The position numbers and the translations under genes were made by a program. The notes below the pieces were generated by a model. That model did no database searches. It was not told the DNA's origin and saw only the letters and a list, made by a program, of their open reading frames with translations. 16,063 nucleotides of DNA from contig WTJO01000028.1 of NCBI GenBank assembly GCA_011524805.1, positions 17,410 to 33,472 on the forward strand, written 5' to 3'. Shown one piece after another: positions 7,900 through 15,303 of the stretch. Each line of letters starts with the position of its first letter. Within the stretch, counting starts at the first letter, position 1. This stretch comes from Alphaproteobacteria bacterium. Its GTDB lineage: Bacteria; Pseudomonadota; Alphaproteobacteria; Puniceispirillales; Puniceispirillaceae.

Positions 7900-7924
7900 G
7901 GTGGGCCAAAAGCCCGCCTTTTTT
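7900..7924 (+). terminator. Rho-independent terminator or attenuator before rimP
   Basis: GGTGGGC (7900-7906) pairs with GCCCGCC (7912-7918) as a 7-bp stem with one G-T wobble and the loop CAAAA, followed directly by six T. It can end transcripts from metK-trmB. It also lies about 25 bases downstream of the predicted P1 start, so it may act as an attenuator of the rimP-nusA-infB operon. CTGGAT (7894-7899) and ATCCGG (7928-7933) could form an outer helix around it. Confidence 0.75.
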
Positions 7925-7951
7925 GTTATCCGGATAGTGAGGAAATATAAT
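7923..7951 (+). promoter_or_regulatory. Second promoter candidate for rimP-nusA (P2), with rimP leader palindrome
   Basis: TTGTTA (7923-7928) lies 17 bases before a perfect TATAAT (7946-7951). The -35 box reuses the end of the terminator T run. Transcription would start near 7958, giving a leader of about 43 bases. A perfect 12-bp palindrome, TGGCAGCTGCCA (7962-7973), falls just after the predicted start and could be an operator or a leader hairpin. Confidence 0.5.
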
Positions 7952-8000
7952 CACCGCATAGTGGCAGCTGCCATGTTGCGATAGCCAGATAAAGAGTGAC

Positions 8001-8543
8001 ATGAGCGCACCACATATTGAAAAGCTGATCATCCCTGCACTTGCCGATTTGGGCTTTGAGCTTGTGCGTGTGCGCTTTTCAGGTGGCGGCTCGTCCCGCG
8101 CCCAGCTTCAGATAATGGCAGAGCCTGTTGAAGATAGAGAGATGACGGTTGAAGATTGTGCTGATATTTCACGTCATCTGGCCGCGGTGCTTGATGTAGA
8201 AGACCCGATAAATGATGCCTATGTGCTGGAAGTAAGCTCACCCGGCATAGACAGGCCATTAATTAGTGCAGCCCATTTTGAGCGGTTTGCGGGCGAGTTG
8301 ATAAAACTTACTTTGAAACAGCCTCATGACGGCCAGAAACGCTTCAGGGGCAGACTTACAGGCATTGAACAGAATCAGGTGATTGTTGAAACTGCCACTG
8401 GCAGACTGACAGCTTCGATAGATGAAATTGAATCTGCGAAAATTGATCCGACAGAATTTTTCTCGACATTAAAACAGCCGCCGCGCACCCATAAACCAAA
8501 GCATATATCAGATGATACATCATCTGAACGCACCTCATCATGA
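8001..8543 (+). CDS. rimP: Ribosome maturation factor RimP
   Basis: A 180-residue protein needed for 30S subunit assembly. The N-terminal alpha/beta domain (about 1-85) carries LGFELVRVRF and the strongly conserved YVLEVSSPGIDRPL (about 74-87), followed by a C-terminal SH3-like domain (about 90-150; RFRGRLTGIEQNQVIVE). The tail from about 155 is polar and poorly conserved. ATG 8001 is preceded by AAAGAG (7991-7996). As in most Proteobacteria it opens the nusA-infB operon; nusA starts 25 bases after its stop. Confidence 0.95.
   Translation: MSAPHIEKLIIPALADLGFELVRVRFSGGGSSRAQLQIMAEPVEDREMTVEDCADISRHLAAVLDVEDPINDAYVLEVSSPGIDRPLISAAHFERFAGELIKLTLKQPHDGQKRFRGRLTGIEQNQVIVETATGRLTASIDEIESAKIDPTEFFSTLKQPPRTHKPKHISDDTSSERTSS
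8508..8527 (+). repeat. Perfect hairpin at the 3' end of rimP
   Basis: TCAGATGA (8508-8515) and TCATCTGA (8520-8527) form an exact 8-bp stem with a TACA tetraloop within the last 12 codons of rimP, 41 bases before the nusA ATG. No T run follows. The protein tail here is low complexity (Asp/Ser/Thr), so the pairing may be chance, or it may be an mRNA processing element. Confidence 0.35.
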
Positions 8544-8568
8544 TGTCAAACTAAGGAAGGCAGAAATC

Positions 8569-10113
8569 ATGGACACATCCTCAATTCCGGGTCTGGAGCT
8601 TATCCAGATCGCAGATGTTGTAGCCCGCGAAAAGTCGATTGACAGAGAAGAAGTCATTGTCGCTATGGAAGAGGCCATTCAGAAAGCTGGCCGCTCAAAA
8701 TATGGCAATGACAGGGATATTCGGGCGATGATTGATCGGAAATCAGGTGATATAACACTTGAGCGCTGGACAGAAGTTGTCGAAGAAGTAGAAGATGAAG
8801 CTACCCAGATGAACGTTGCAGAAGGCGTTAAGCATGGTCTGGCGCTTGGTGAATTTCTGAAACAGCCACTGCCGCCAATCACCTTTGGCCGTATCGCCGC
8901 ACAGACAGCAAAACAGGTTATTTCGCAAAAGGTCAGAGATGCCGAACGTGCGCGTCAGTTTATCGAATATAAGGACAGGGTCGGCGAGATTGTGCTTGGC
9001 ACAGTGAAACGCGCAGAAAGCTATTCTGTGACTGTTGATCTGGGACGGGCAGAGGCGGTGATCAGACGTGAAGAGATGATTCCGAAAGAAAATCTAAATC
9101 TTGGCGACAAAATACGAGCCTATATTGTTGATGTGCGTGAAGAGCCGCGCGGCCCACAAATTTTCCTGTCACGCGCCGCTAACGAATTTATGGCAATGCT
9201 GTTCACTCAGGAAGTGCCTGAGATTTATGACGGCATTATCGAAATTAAGGCCGTTGCAAGAGAGCCGGGAAGCCGTGCGAAAATTTCTGTTCTATCTCGT
9301 GATAACAGCATTGACCCTGTTGGGGCGTGTGTGGGTTTGCGTGGTAGCCGTGTACAGGCGGTTGTGACCGAATTGCAGGGTGAAAAAATTGAAATTATTC
9401 CGTTCTCTGAAGATCCTGTCAGCTTTATTGTTAATGCGCTTGCGCCTGCTGAGGTAGCAAAGGTTGTGATGGATGAAGTGGCCGGTCGTGTCGAGGTGGT
9501 GGTACCTGATGATCAGCTTAGTCTGGCAATTGGCAGACGCGGGCAGAATGTGCGTCTGGCCTCGCAACTGACAGGCTGGTATATTGATATTCTGACAGAA
9601 GCAGAAGAATCAGAACGCCGCACAGAAGAGTTCAAAACCAGATCAACACGCTTTATTGATGCACTGAATATTGATGATGTGATTGCCCATCTGCTGGTAG
9701 CAGAAGGCTTTGTAACAGTTGAAGATATTGCAGATACGCCAATTGAAGAGCTGGCCATGATTCAGGGCTTTGACGAAGATATTGCAGCAGAGCTGCAAAA
9801 TCGTGCTGCTCAGTTTGTTCAGGAAGAAACAGACAGAATTATGGGCGAGCTTAACAGTCTGAAGGTGAATGACGATCTGGTATCGTTTGAACATCTGTCA
9901 GTTGCGATGATACTGAAACTGGCACAGAATGGTATTTTATGTCTGGATGATCTGGCCGAGCTTGACAGCGGTGAGCTGGTTGAATTTCTGGGTGAATTTG
10001 GCATTGAAGATGAGGCTGGTGCAGGTGATATCATCATGGCTGCACGCGCGCACTGGTTTGCTGATGAAGAATCGGCAGACAGTGAAGACGCCCCCGCCGA
10101 GCAGGACGCCTGA
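8569..10113 (+). CDS. nusA: Transcription termination/antitermination factor NusA
   Basis: A 514-residue RNA-polymerase-binding elongation factor acting in pausing, termination and rRNA antitermination. The domains run in family order: N-terminal RNAP-binding domain (about 1-125), S1 (about 136-200; VGEIVLGTVKRAESYSVTVDLG), KH1 and KH2 (about 230-345; DPVGACVGLRGSRVQAV, then LAIGRRGQNVRLASQLTGW), and two C-terminal helix-hairpin-helix acidic repeats (about 360-420 and 435-495), ending in an acidic tail. The frame is open from 8512, but ATG 8569 has an excellent ribosome-binding site (AAGGAAGG at 8553-8560, 8-base spacing) and yields a normal N-terminus. The last codons and stop take part in a possible stem with the ylxR leader. 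Confidence 0.97.
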   Translation: MDTSSIPGLELIQIADVVAREKSIDREEVIVAMEEAIQKAGRSKYGNDRDIRAMIDRKSGDITLERWTEVVEEVEDEATQMNVAEGVKHGLALGEFLKQPLPPITFGRIAAQTAKQVISQKVRDAERARQFIEYKDRVGEIVLGTVKRAESYSVTVDLGRAEAVIRREEMIPKENLNLGDKIRAYIVDVREEPRGPQIFLSRAANEFMAMLFTQEVPEIYDGIIEIKAVAREPGSRAKISVLSRDNSIDPVGACVGLRGSRVQAVVTELQGEKIEIIPFSEDPVSFIVNALAPAEVAKVVMDEVAGRVEVVVPDDQLSLAIGRRGQNVRLASQLTGWYIDILTEAEESERRTEEFKTRSTRFIDALNIDDVIAHLLVAEGFVTVEDIADTPIEELAMIQGFDEDIAAELQNRAAQFVQEETDRIMGELNSLKVNDDLVSFEHLSVAMILKLAQNGILCLDDLAELDSGELVEFLGEFGIEDEAGAGDIIMAARAHWFADEESADSEDAPAEQDA

Positions 10114-10152
10114 AGGTGGCGTTCGCGAGCATAATCGGAAGTGGGCGTTTTC
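10084..10152 (+). promoter_or_regulatory. Long-range stem spanning the nusA stop and ylxR start
   Basis: GAAGACGCCC (10084-10093, in nusA) can pair along all 10 bases with GGGCGTTTTC (10143-10152), with one G-U wobble; its 3' arm ends directly before the ylxR ATG. Inside it, GACGCC (10105-10110) pairs with GGCGTT (10118-10123), with the nusA TGA stop in the loop. Terminating ribosomes would have to open this structure, so it could couple nusA and ylxR translation. Pairing is seen in the sequence; the function is inferred. Confidence 0.4.
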
Positions 10153-10800
10153 ATGACAGCAGCAACTTTGCACAAGCCGGCAACCAGACGATGTATCGTC
10201 ACCTCACAGCCATGTGAAAAAACAGGGCTGATACGGTTTGTCCGCACTCCTGAGGGCGGTGTGATAGCAGATATTGCGGGCAAATTGCCCGGACGTGGCG
10301 CGTGGGTCACAGCTGATATCGAGATTGTCAGAAAGGCAGTTACTGGCGGCAAGCTGGCCCGTCATCTGGGCAAAGATGCTGGCAGAACCCAGGTGAATGC
10401 AGAATTTCTGTTTGAAAATCTGGCCTTTCAGGTGTCGCGGCAATTAGCTGCTAGCCTGTCCATGTTGCGGCGGGCAGGCAGGCTGGTACTGGGCCGGATG
10501 GCGATTGAACAAAATCCGCACCCCGCTGGTCTGCTGGTCGCAGATGATGCCAGCCAGCGTGAAACAGCCAGCCTTATCTCCCGGCTTCAGCCAGACTGGA
10601 TTGAATATGGCCTGCCTGCGCAGATGCTGGGCAGAGTGGCATCCAGAGCGTCTCTTGCCTATGCAGGTGTGATTCTGGATGCGGCAGCACCCGAAGATGT
10701 AATGACAGACAGGCTAGTGGCAGATATTGCATATTGGCGCGCCTTTGGCACAGCACAGCCAGATAAAACAGGCCCAGATGAGGGGTGCCATGCAGATTAA
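10153..10800 (+). CDS. ylxR: YlxR/DUF448 RNA-binding protein with L7Ae-like C-terminal domain
   Basis: A 215-residue protein. Its first 80 residues form a YlxR (DUF448) domain: ATRRCIVTSQ, LIRFVRTPEGGV and the hallmark GKLPGRGAWV (43-52). The part from about residue 95 to 185 (LRRAGRLVLGRMAIEQ, LLVADDASQRE) looks like the ribosomal L7Ae/L30e-type fold that follows YlxR in many alphaproteobacterial homologues. YlxR proteins are nucleic-acid-binding, and their position between nusA and infB is nearly universal; the cellular role is not well defined. GTG 10141 is in frame, but GGAA(G) abuts it, so ATG 10153 is preferred. Confidence 0.88.
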   Translation: MTAATLHKPATRRCIVTSQPCEKTGLIRFVRTPEGGVIADIAGKLPGRGAWVTADIEIVRKAVTGGKLARHLGKDAGRTQVNAEFLFENLAFQVSRQLAASLSMLRRAGRLVLGRMAIEQNPHPAGLLVADDASQRETASLISRLQPDWIEYGLPAQMLGRVASRASLAYAGVILDAAAPEDVMTDRLVADIAYWRAFGTAQPDKTGPDEGCHAD

Positions 10801-10826
10801 AATATACGAATCGCCCATGGTGATAG

Positions 10827-10864
10827 GATTTAAGTTTTAATCATAGGGATAAACAGGTTATAAT
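10827..10864 (+). promoter_or_regulatory. Internal promoter candidate before infB
   Basis: A perfect TATAAT lies at 10859-10864. The best -35 candidate at 17-base spacing is TTTAAT (10836-10841), only 3 of 6, within an AT-rich imperfect palindrome GATTTAAGTTTTAATC (10827-10842). The 127-base spacer between ylxR and infB is the longest inside this operon. A start near 10871 would leave a leader of about 57 bases. Confidence 0.4.
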
Positions 10865-10927
10865 GCCCACAAGATTGCGTGCAGTATGAACATTGGACAT
10901 GCTTGTCACACAAAAGAAAGGTCGAAC

Positions 10928-13486
10928 ATGAGTGAAGAAAATCAAAAGCCAAAGAAGTTAAGCCTGTCAGGTGCTGGCAAGCTTACACTCGGCGGCAATC
11001 TGGATCAGTCAGCATTGCGTGGAAATGCTGTTGGTGCGGCTCGTGGAAAGACCGTTCAGGTTGAAGTGCGGCGCAAGCGCACATCGCTCAAAGCAGCTCA
11101 GGCACAGTCAGCCGAGGCGCAGGAAACACAGGTGCCGGCACAGGCATCTAGCGCAGTTGCACCAGCGGTGACAGATGACAAGCTGACCGCCGAAGAGCGT
11201 GCCAACCGCATCAAGGTATTGCAAAAAGGTCTGTCAGAAGCCTCACCAGAGGCAGTGCCGGCAGATGACGCGCCTCTGGATGAAGCAGCCCAGTCAGACC
11301 AGACCTCTGCCCCTGAAGCCGAAGAGGTAATGAGCGAACATGAAAAGCGGCGCCGTGCCGAGTTGGCAGAATTACAGGAAATAGAAGAACAGGCGCAGGC
11401 AAAACGCCAGACAGAGGCTGAGAAGCTGGCGGCAGAAAATGCCACCCGTCAGGCTGCTTTCAAGGCAAAGCAAAAAGATATTAATGAAACAGCGCCTCTG
11501 CCTGTGCGTGAAGATGGCAATCCGCGAGGCGGTCGCCGCAAGGCTGTTGAAGTTGATGTGCCACGCAGAATCGCTGGCGCTCGGCGTGATGGTGAACGTC
11601 GCAGAACAGGGAAGATGACAGTATCTCAGGCACTATCCGAGCCAGATGGCCGTCAGCGTTCACTTGCCTCTGTCCGCCGCCAGCGTGAGAAAAACCGCAT
11701 GCAGGAGCAGGCTCCTCAGGTCAAGCAGGTCAGAGATGTGGTGATACCTGATGCCATTACCGTTCAGGAACTGGCAAACAGAATGGCAGAACGGTCTGCC
11801 GATGTTGTAAAAGAGCTGATGAAGCTTGGCATTATGGCAACTGCTACCCAGACAATCGATGCCGAAACAGCCGAGCTTGTTACGATTGAATTTGGCCATA
11901 AAGTCCAGCGTGTATCAGAATCAGATGTGGAAGACGGGCTTGGGGATACAGCTGATCCAGAAGATAAATTGCAGTCACGTCCGCCCGTTATCACGGTAAT
12001 GGGGCATGTTGACCATGGCAAGACCAGCCTGCTGGATGCGATCCGCGCAACAGATGTTGCAGCTGGTGAATCAGGTGGTATTACCCAGCATATCGGGGCA
12101 TATCAGATCAAGACCAAATCTGGCAATACCTTCACCTTTATTGACACGCCAGGGCATGAAGCGTTCACCGAAATGCGCTCTCGCGGGGCAACAACAACAG
12201 ATGTGGTGGTGCTGGTGGTCGCAGCAGATGATTCTGTCAAAGCGCAGACAATTGAGGCGATTAATCACGCCAAGGCCGCAGGCTGCCCGATTATTGTGGC
12301 CGTGAATAAGTGTGATAAGCCAGATTCGGACCCGTCACGCGTCCGAAGCGATCTACTTCAGCATGAAATTATCACTGAAGATTTTGGTGGTGATGTATTA
12401 TGTGTAGATGTGTCTGCCCATACAGGTCAGGGGCTGACCCAGCTTGAAGAAGCAATGATGTTGCAGGCCGAATTGCTTGAATTGAAGGCGAATCCTGACA
12501 GAGAAGCACAGGGTGTTGTAATCGAAGCCAAGGTAGAAAGAGGCCGCGGTTCGGTAGCTACTATTCTGGTTCAGCGGGGCACACTGAATATTGGCGATAT
12601 TTTTGTTACAGGCGCAGAATATGGCCGCGTCAGGGCATTGCTGGATGATAAAGGCCAGAAGCTGAAACAGGCAGGCCCCGGCCAGCCTGTCGAGGTGCTT
12701 GGGCTGAATGGCACGCCTATGGCGGGGGATAATTTCAATGTGGTTGATACAGAAGCACGCGCCCGCGAAATCGCCGAATATCGCGCTCGCCGTATCCGCG
12801 AGAAAGAAGCACAGATAGCTGCCCGTGGTTCGGTTGAACAGATGTTGTCAGCGATTGCCGCAGGTGAAGCCGAAGAATTACCAATCGTGATCAAAACAGA
12901 TGTGCATGGCTCGCTTGAAGCTATCCGGGTTGCTCTGGAAAAACTTGGCACAGATCAGGTCAAGGTGCGGATTCTGACTGCCGGTGTTGGTGCGATTTCC
13001 GAATCAGACATATCTCTTGCTTCAGCCTCTTCTGCGATGGTGATAGGCTTTAATGTACGGGCGATCCCGCAGGCGCGCGATCTTGCAAAGCGCGATGGCG
13101 TTGAAATCCGCTATCATTCCATCATCTATGAATTAATTGACGAGGTGAAGGCGGCTATGGGCGGCTTGCTAAGCCCGGATACGCAGGAAGAATTTATTGG
13201 CTATGCAGAGATTAGACAGGTCTTTTCGGTGTCAAAATCTGGCAAGGTTGCCGGTTGTATGGTCACTGACGGAATTATCAAGCGCGGCTGTAAGGTGCGC
13301 TTGTTAAGAGATAATGTGGTTATCCATGAAGGCTCGCTGAAAACACTTCGCCGCTTTAAAGATGAAGTCAAAGAAGTAAGAGAAGGTACAGAATGCGGCA
13401 TGGCATTTGAAAGCTATAGCGATATTTCCGAAGGCGATATGATCGAATGTTTTGAGTTGAAGCAGGTCGCCAGAACTCTTGATTAA
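10928..13486 (+). CDS. infB: Translation initiation factor IF-2
   Basis: An 852-residue GTPase that places initiator fMet-tRNA on the 30S subunit and promotes subunit joining. The N-terminus has the alphaproteobacterial pattern GRGKTVQVEVRRKR-like segment (about 37-52; RGKTVQVEVRRKR), a charged Ala/Glu/Gln-rich linker (about 55-200) and an IF2_N domain (about 275-330; ITVQELANRMAERSADVVKE). The GTPase motifs are G1 GHVDHGKT (359-366), G3 DTPGH (406-410), G4 NKCD (460-463) and G5 SAHT (496-499). Domains II-IV fill the rest. The frame continues upstream to ATG 10886, but GAAAGG (10916-10921) lies 6 bases before ATG 10928, which gives the expected MSEENQKPKKLSLSG start. An internal ATG at codon 135 could make a shorter isoform. 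Confidence 0.97.
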   Translation: MSEENQKPKKLSLSGAGKLTLGGNLDQSALRGNAVGAARGKTVQVEVRRKRTSLKAAQAQSAEAQETQVPAQASSAVAPAVTDDKLTAEERANRIKVLQKGLSEASPEAVPADDAPLDEAAQSDQTSAPEAEEVMSEHEKRRRAELAELQEIEEQAQAKRQTEAEKLAAENATRQAAFKAKQKDINETAPLPVREDGNPRGGRRKAVEVDVPRRIAGARRDGERRRTGKMTVSQALSEPDGRQRSLASVRRQREKNRMQEQAPQVKQVRDVVIPDAITVQELANRMAERSADVVKELMKLGIMATATQTIDAETAELVTIEFGHKVQRVSESDVEDGLGDTADPEDKLQSRPPVITVMGHVDHGKTSLLDAIRATDVAAGESGGITQHIGAYQIKTKSGNTFTFIDTPGHEAFTEMRSRGATTTDVVVLVVAADDSVKAQTIEAINHAKAAGCPIIVAVNKCDKPDSDPSRVRSDLLQHEIITEDFGGDVLCVDVSAHTGQGLTQLEEAMMLQAELLELKANPDREAQGVVIEAKVERGRGSVATILVQRGTLNIGDIFVTGAEYGRVRALLDDKGQKLKQAGPGQPVEVLGLNGTPMAGDNFNVVDTEARAREIAEYRARRIREKEAQIAARGSVEQMLSAIAAGEAEELPIVIKTDVHGSLEAIRVALEKLGTDQVKVRILTAGVGAISESDISLASASSAMVIGFNVRAIPQARDLAKRDGVEIRYHSIIYELIDEVKAAMGGLLSPDTQEEFIGYAEIRQVFSVSKSGKVAGCMVTDGIIKRGCKVRLLRDNVVIHEGSLKTLRRFKDEVKEVREGTECGMAFESYSDISEGDMIECFELKQVARTLD

Positions 13487-13526
13487 CAGCATCAGAACAC
13501 GCAAATAACAGTGGCAGGATAATGCG

Positions 13527-13901
13527 ATGGCACGCAGAACAAAACAGCCAAATTCAGGCCCAAGCCAGAGACAGTTGCGTGTGGGCGAAGAGCTGAGGCA
13601 CCAGCTATCAGCGCTTCTGATGCGCCAAGAAACACATATCGCCGAACTTGATTCGGTGCCGATAACGGTAACAGAAGTTTCTGTCAGCCCTGACCTGGCA
13701 AATGCCCATGTATTTGTGATGAGCCTTGGCGGGGCAGATATTGACCGTGTTCTGCCAGCCCTGAACAGGGCGGCACCGCATCTTCAGCATAATATTGCCG
13801 CTAAAGTGCATTTAAGACGGATGCCGCGTTTGAAATTTTCTGCTGATACCGGATTTGACACAGCTGAACATATGGCAAGCCTGTTTGCCAAATTGACATA
13901 G
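13527..13901 (+). CDS. rbfA: Ribosome-binding factor A
   Basis: A 124-residue KH-fold protein that binds the 30S subunit and assists late 16S rRNA maturation and cold adaptation. Conserved blocks are RQLRVGEELRHQLSALL (about 15-31), VTEVSVSPDLANAHVFV (about 48-64) and the end block LRRMPRLKFSADTGFD (about 96-111), all typical. AGGAT (13516-13520) provides the ribosome-binding site. It starts 40 bases after infB and ends 23 bases before truB. Confidence 0.94.
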   Translation: MARRTKQPNSGPSQRQLRVGEELRHQLSALLMRQETHIAELDSVPITVTEVSVSPDLANAHVFVMSLGGADIDRVLPALNRAAPHLQHNIAAKVHLRRMPRLKFSADTGFDTAEHMASLFAKLT

Positions 13902-13924
13902 AGACAGGCCTGTTCCTTCAACAA

Positions 13925-14917
13925 ATGAATGAAAGAGGGGCAGAGAGAGACAGAGTGAGTTCTGGCACTTCCCGTAAAATAGCCAGCCCTGCGCATGGCT
14001 GGATCATCCTGAATAAAGAGGTTGGTATCTCTTCTGCTCAGGCAGTTGCACGGGTGCGCCGAATTTTTGGCGGAGTGAAAACAGGTCATGGCGGCACGCT
14101 TGATCCACTCGCCTGCGGGGTGCTGCCAATTGCACTTGGTGAGGCCACCAAAACCATAAGCTATGTAATGGGTGCCGAAAAAAGCTATCATTTTACCCTT
14201 GCATGGGGCAGTGAAACACAGACAGATGATGCAGAAGGCGATGTCACCAGAACGTCAGACAACATTCCTGATATAGATGATATAAACGCTGTTCTACCCC
14301 GTTTTGTTGGCGAGATTGAGCAGGTGCCACCTGATTATTCGGCTGTCAAGATAGAGGGAAAGCGTGCCTATGCGATGGCTCGCCAGCGCGATAAAGATAG
14401 GCGTGATAAAGATAGGCGCGATAAAGACGGGCCGGTACAGCCCGCTATGCCGTCACTGGCGCCACGCAAGATAATGATATATGCATTTTCCCTGCTATCC
14501 TGTGACAGCAAAACAGCGTCATTTCATGTACATTGCGGCAAGGGCGCCTATATTCGCGCATTGGCACGTGATCTGGGGCGTGCGCTTGGCAGTGCGGCAC
14601 ATGTCACACGGCTTGAAAGGATGTCTGTTGGCCGTTTTTCACACCAGCAGTCGATTTCTCTGGATTTTTTGACAGAATTAGCAGATAATGCCGCGGCGCA
14701 AACAGCGCTACTGGATGTAAAGACTGTGCTGGACGACATCCCGGCACTAGCCCTTACAGACAGTCAAGCACAACGCCTCAGGCATGGCCAGCTAGTAGAC
14801 TGGCCGCATGATGTGCCGGAAGCTGATATTATGGTGGCCTATCTTGATGATACCCCCATAGCCTTTGTCAGCCATGATGGTCATCATATTACGCCAAAGC
14901 GTGTGTTTAATCTCTAA
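13925..14917 (+). CDS. truB: tRNA pseudouridine(55) synthase TruB
   Basis: A 330-residue pseudouridine synthase forming psi55 in the tRNA T-loop. Catalytic D60 lies in GHGGTLDPLACGVLP, with the family motifs YHFTLAWG (88-95), PPDYSAVKIEGKRAYAMAR (135-153) and GAYIRALARDLG (207-218); a C-terminal PUA-like region lies at about 275-328. Between the RAYAMAR motif and RKIMI there is an extra hydrophilic segment made of RDKDR repeats. ATG 13925 has no Shine-Dalgarno, while GTG 13955 (codon 11) follows purine-rich GAGAGAGA. The true start may therefore be 10 codons later (320 residues), still ahead of the conserved HGWIILNKEVG. Confidence 0.94.
   Translation: MNERGAERDRVSSGTSRKIASPAHGWIILNKEVGISSAQAVARVRRIFGGVKTGHGGTLDPLACGVLPIALGEATKTISYVMGAEKSYHFTLAWGSETQTDDAEGDVTRTSDNIPDIDDINAVLPRFVGEIEQVPPDYSAVKIEGKRAYAMARQRDKDRRDKDRRDKDGPVQPAMPSLAPRKIMIYAFSLLSCDSKTASFHVHCGKGAYIRALARDLGRALGSAAHVTRLERMSVGRFSHQQSISLDFLTELADNAAAQTALLDVKTVLDDIPALALTDSQAQRLRHGQLVDWPHDVPEADIMVAYLDDTPIAFVSHDGHHITPKRVFNL
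14387..14431 (+). repeat. 15-bp in-frame tandem repeat in truB (three units)
   Basis: Three consecutive 15-base units (14387-14401, 14402-14416, 14417-14431) read CGY-GAT-AAA-GAT-AGG; the third has GAC-GGG at its end. They encode RDKDR, RDKDR and RDKDG at residues 155-169, in the loop after the RAYAMAR motif. A multiple of three keeps the frame, so unit number could vary without inactivating the enzyme. Confidence 0.85.
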
Positions 14918-14960
14918 CCTTTGCCTGTGCTGATATGGTGCAGGCTGATAATCAAAGGAG
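14918..14960 (+). promoter_or_regulatory. Structured rpsO leader, probable S15 autoregulatory element
   Basis: CCTTTG (14918-14923), immediately after the truB stop, is fully complementary to CAAAGG (14953-14958), which contains most of the rpsO ribosome-binding site AAAGGAG (14954-14960). Inside, GCCTGTGC (14923-14930) can pair with GTGCAGGC (14938-14945), giving 8 bp with two adjacent G-U wobbles and a 7-base loop. The two stems share G14923. Ribosomal protein S15 is known to repress its own mRNA through leader structures in several bacterial groups. The match here is by context and pairing only. Confidence 0.5.
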
Positions 14961-14966
14961 ATGGTG

Positions 14967-15236
14967 ATGTCGATTACAAAAGAGCGTAAAGCTGAACTTA
15001 TCAAGGAATATGGCGATTCTGACACAGATTCAGGGTCACCGGCAGTTCAGGTTGCTATTCTGACAGACAGGATTCTGTATCTGACAGATCATATGAAAAC
15101 ACATAAAAAAGATTTCGCATCACGCCGCGGATTGCTGAAGATGGTTGGCCAGCGCCGTCATCTGCTAGACTATATCAAGCGCCGTGATGATCAGGCCTAT
15201 CGTGACCTGATTGCAAAATTGGGGCTACGCCGCTAG
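14967..15236 (+). CDS. rpsO: 30S ribosomal protein S15
   Basis: An 89-residue protein, the standard S15 length. It binds the central domain of 16S rRNA and is a primary assembly protein. Typical features are the MSITKERKAELIKEYG start, the DTGSPAVQVAILTDRI-like helix region (DSGSPAVQVAILTDRI), HMKTHKKDFASRRGLLKMVGQRRHLLDYIK and a basic end. ATG 14961 is in frame, but AAAGGAG directly abuts it. ATG 14967 lies 6 bases after the ribosome-binding site and gives the family N-terminus, so it is chosen. A strong hairpin follows 33 bases after the stop. Confidence 0.98.
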   Translation: MSITKERKAELIKEYGDSDTDSGSPAVQVAILTDRILYLTDHMKTHKKDFASRRGLLKMVGQRRHLLDYIKRRDDQAYRDLIAKLGLRR

Positions 15237-15269
15237 CCGGTCATAGCTTCATGCAGAGATATCATTATT

Positions 15270-15303
15270 ATGCCAGCAATCTGATTGCTGGCATTTGCTT
15301 TAT
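15270..15303 (+). terminator. Terminator-like hairpin after rpsO
   Basis: ATGCCAGCAAT (15270-15280) and ATTGCTGGCAT (15284-15294) are an exact 11-bp inverted repeat with the 3-base spacer CTG. The following TTGCTTTAT is only moderately T-rich, so it may terminate partially, or serve as an mRNA-stabilising 3' end that lets some transcripts read into pnp. Confidence 0.65.

Noticed and set aside
8512..8568. Upstream extension of nusA by 19 codons into rimP
   Set aside because: AAGGAAGG 8 bases before ATG 8569 clearly marks the real start.
10886..10927. 14-codon N-terminal extension of infB from ATG 10886
   Set aside because: No ribosome-binding site at 10886, whereas ATG 10928 has GAAAGG at good spacing and the expected IF-2 start.
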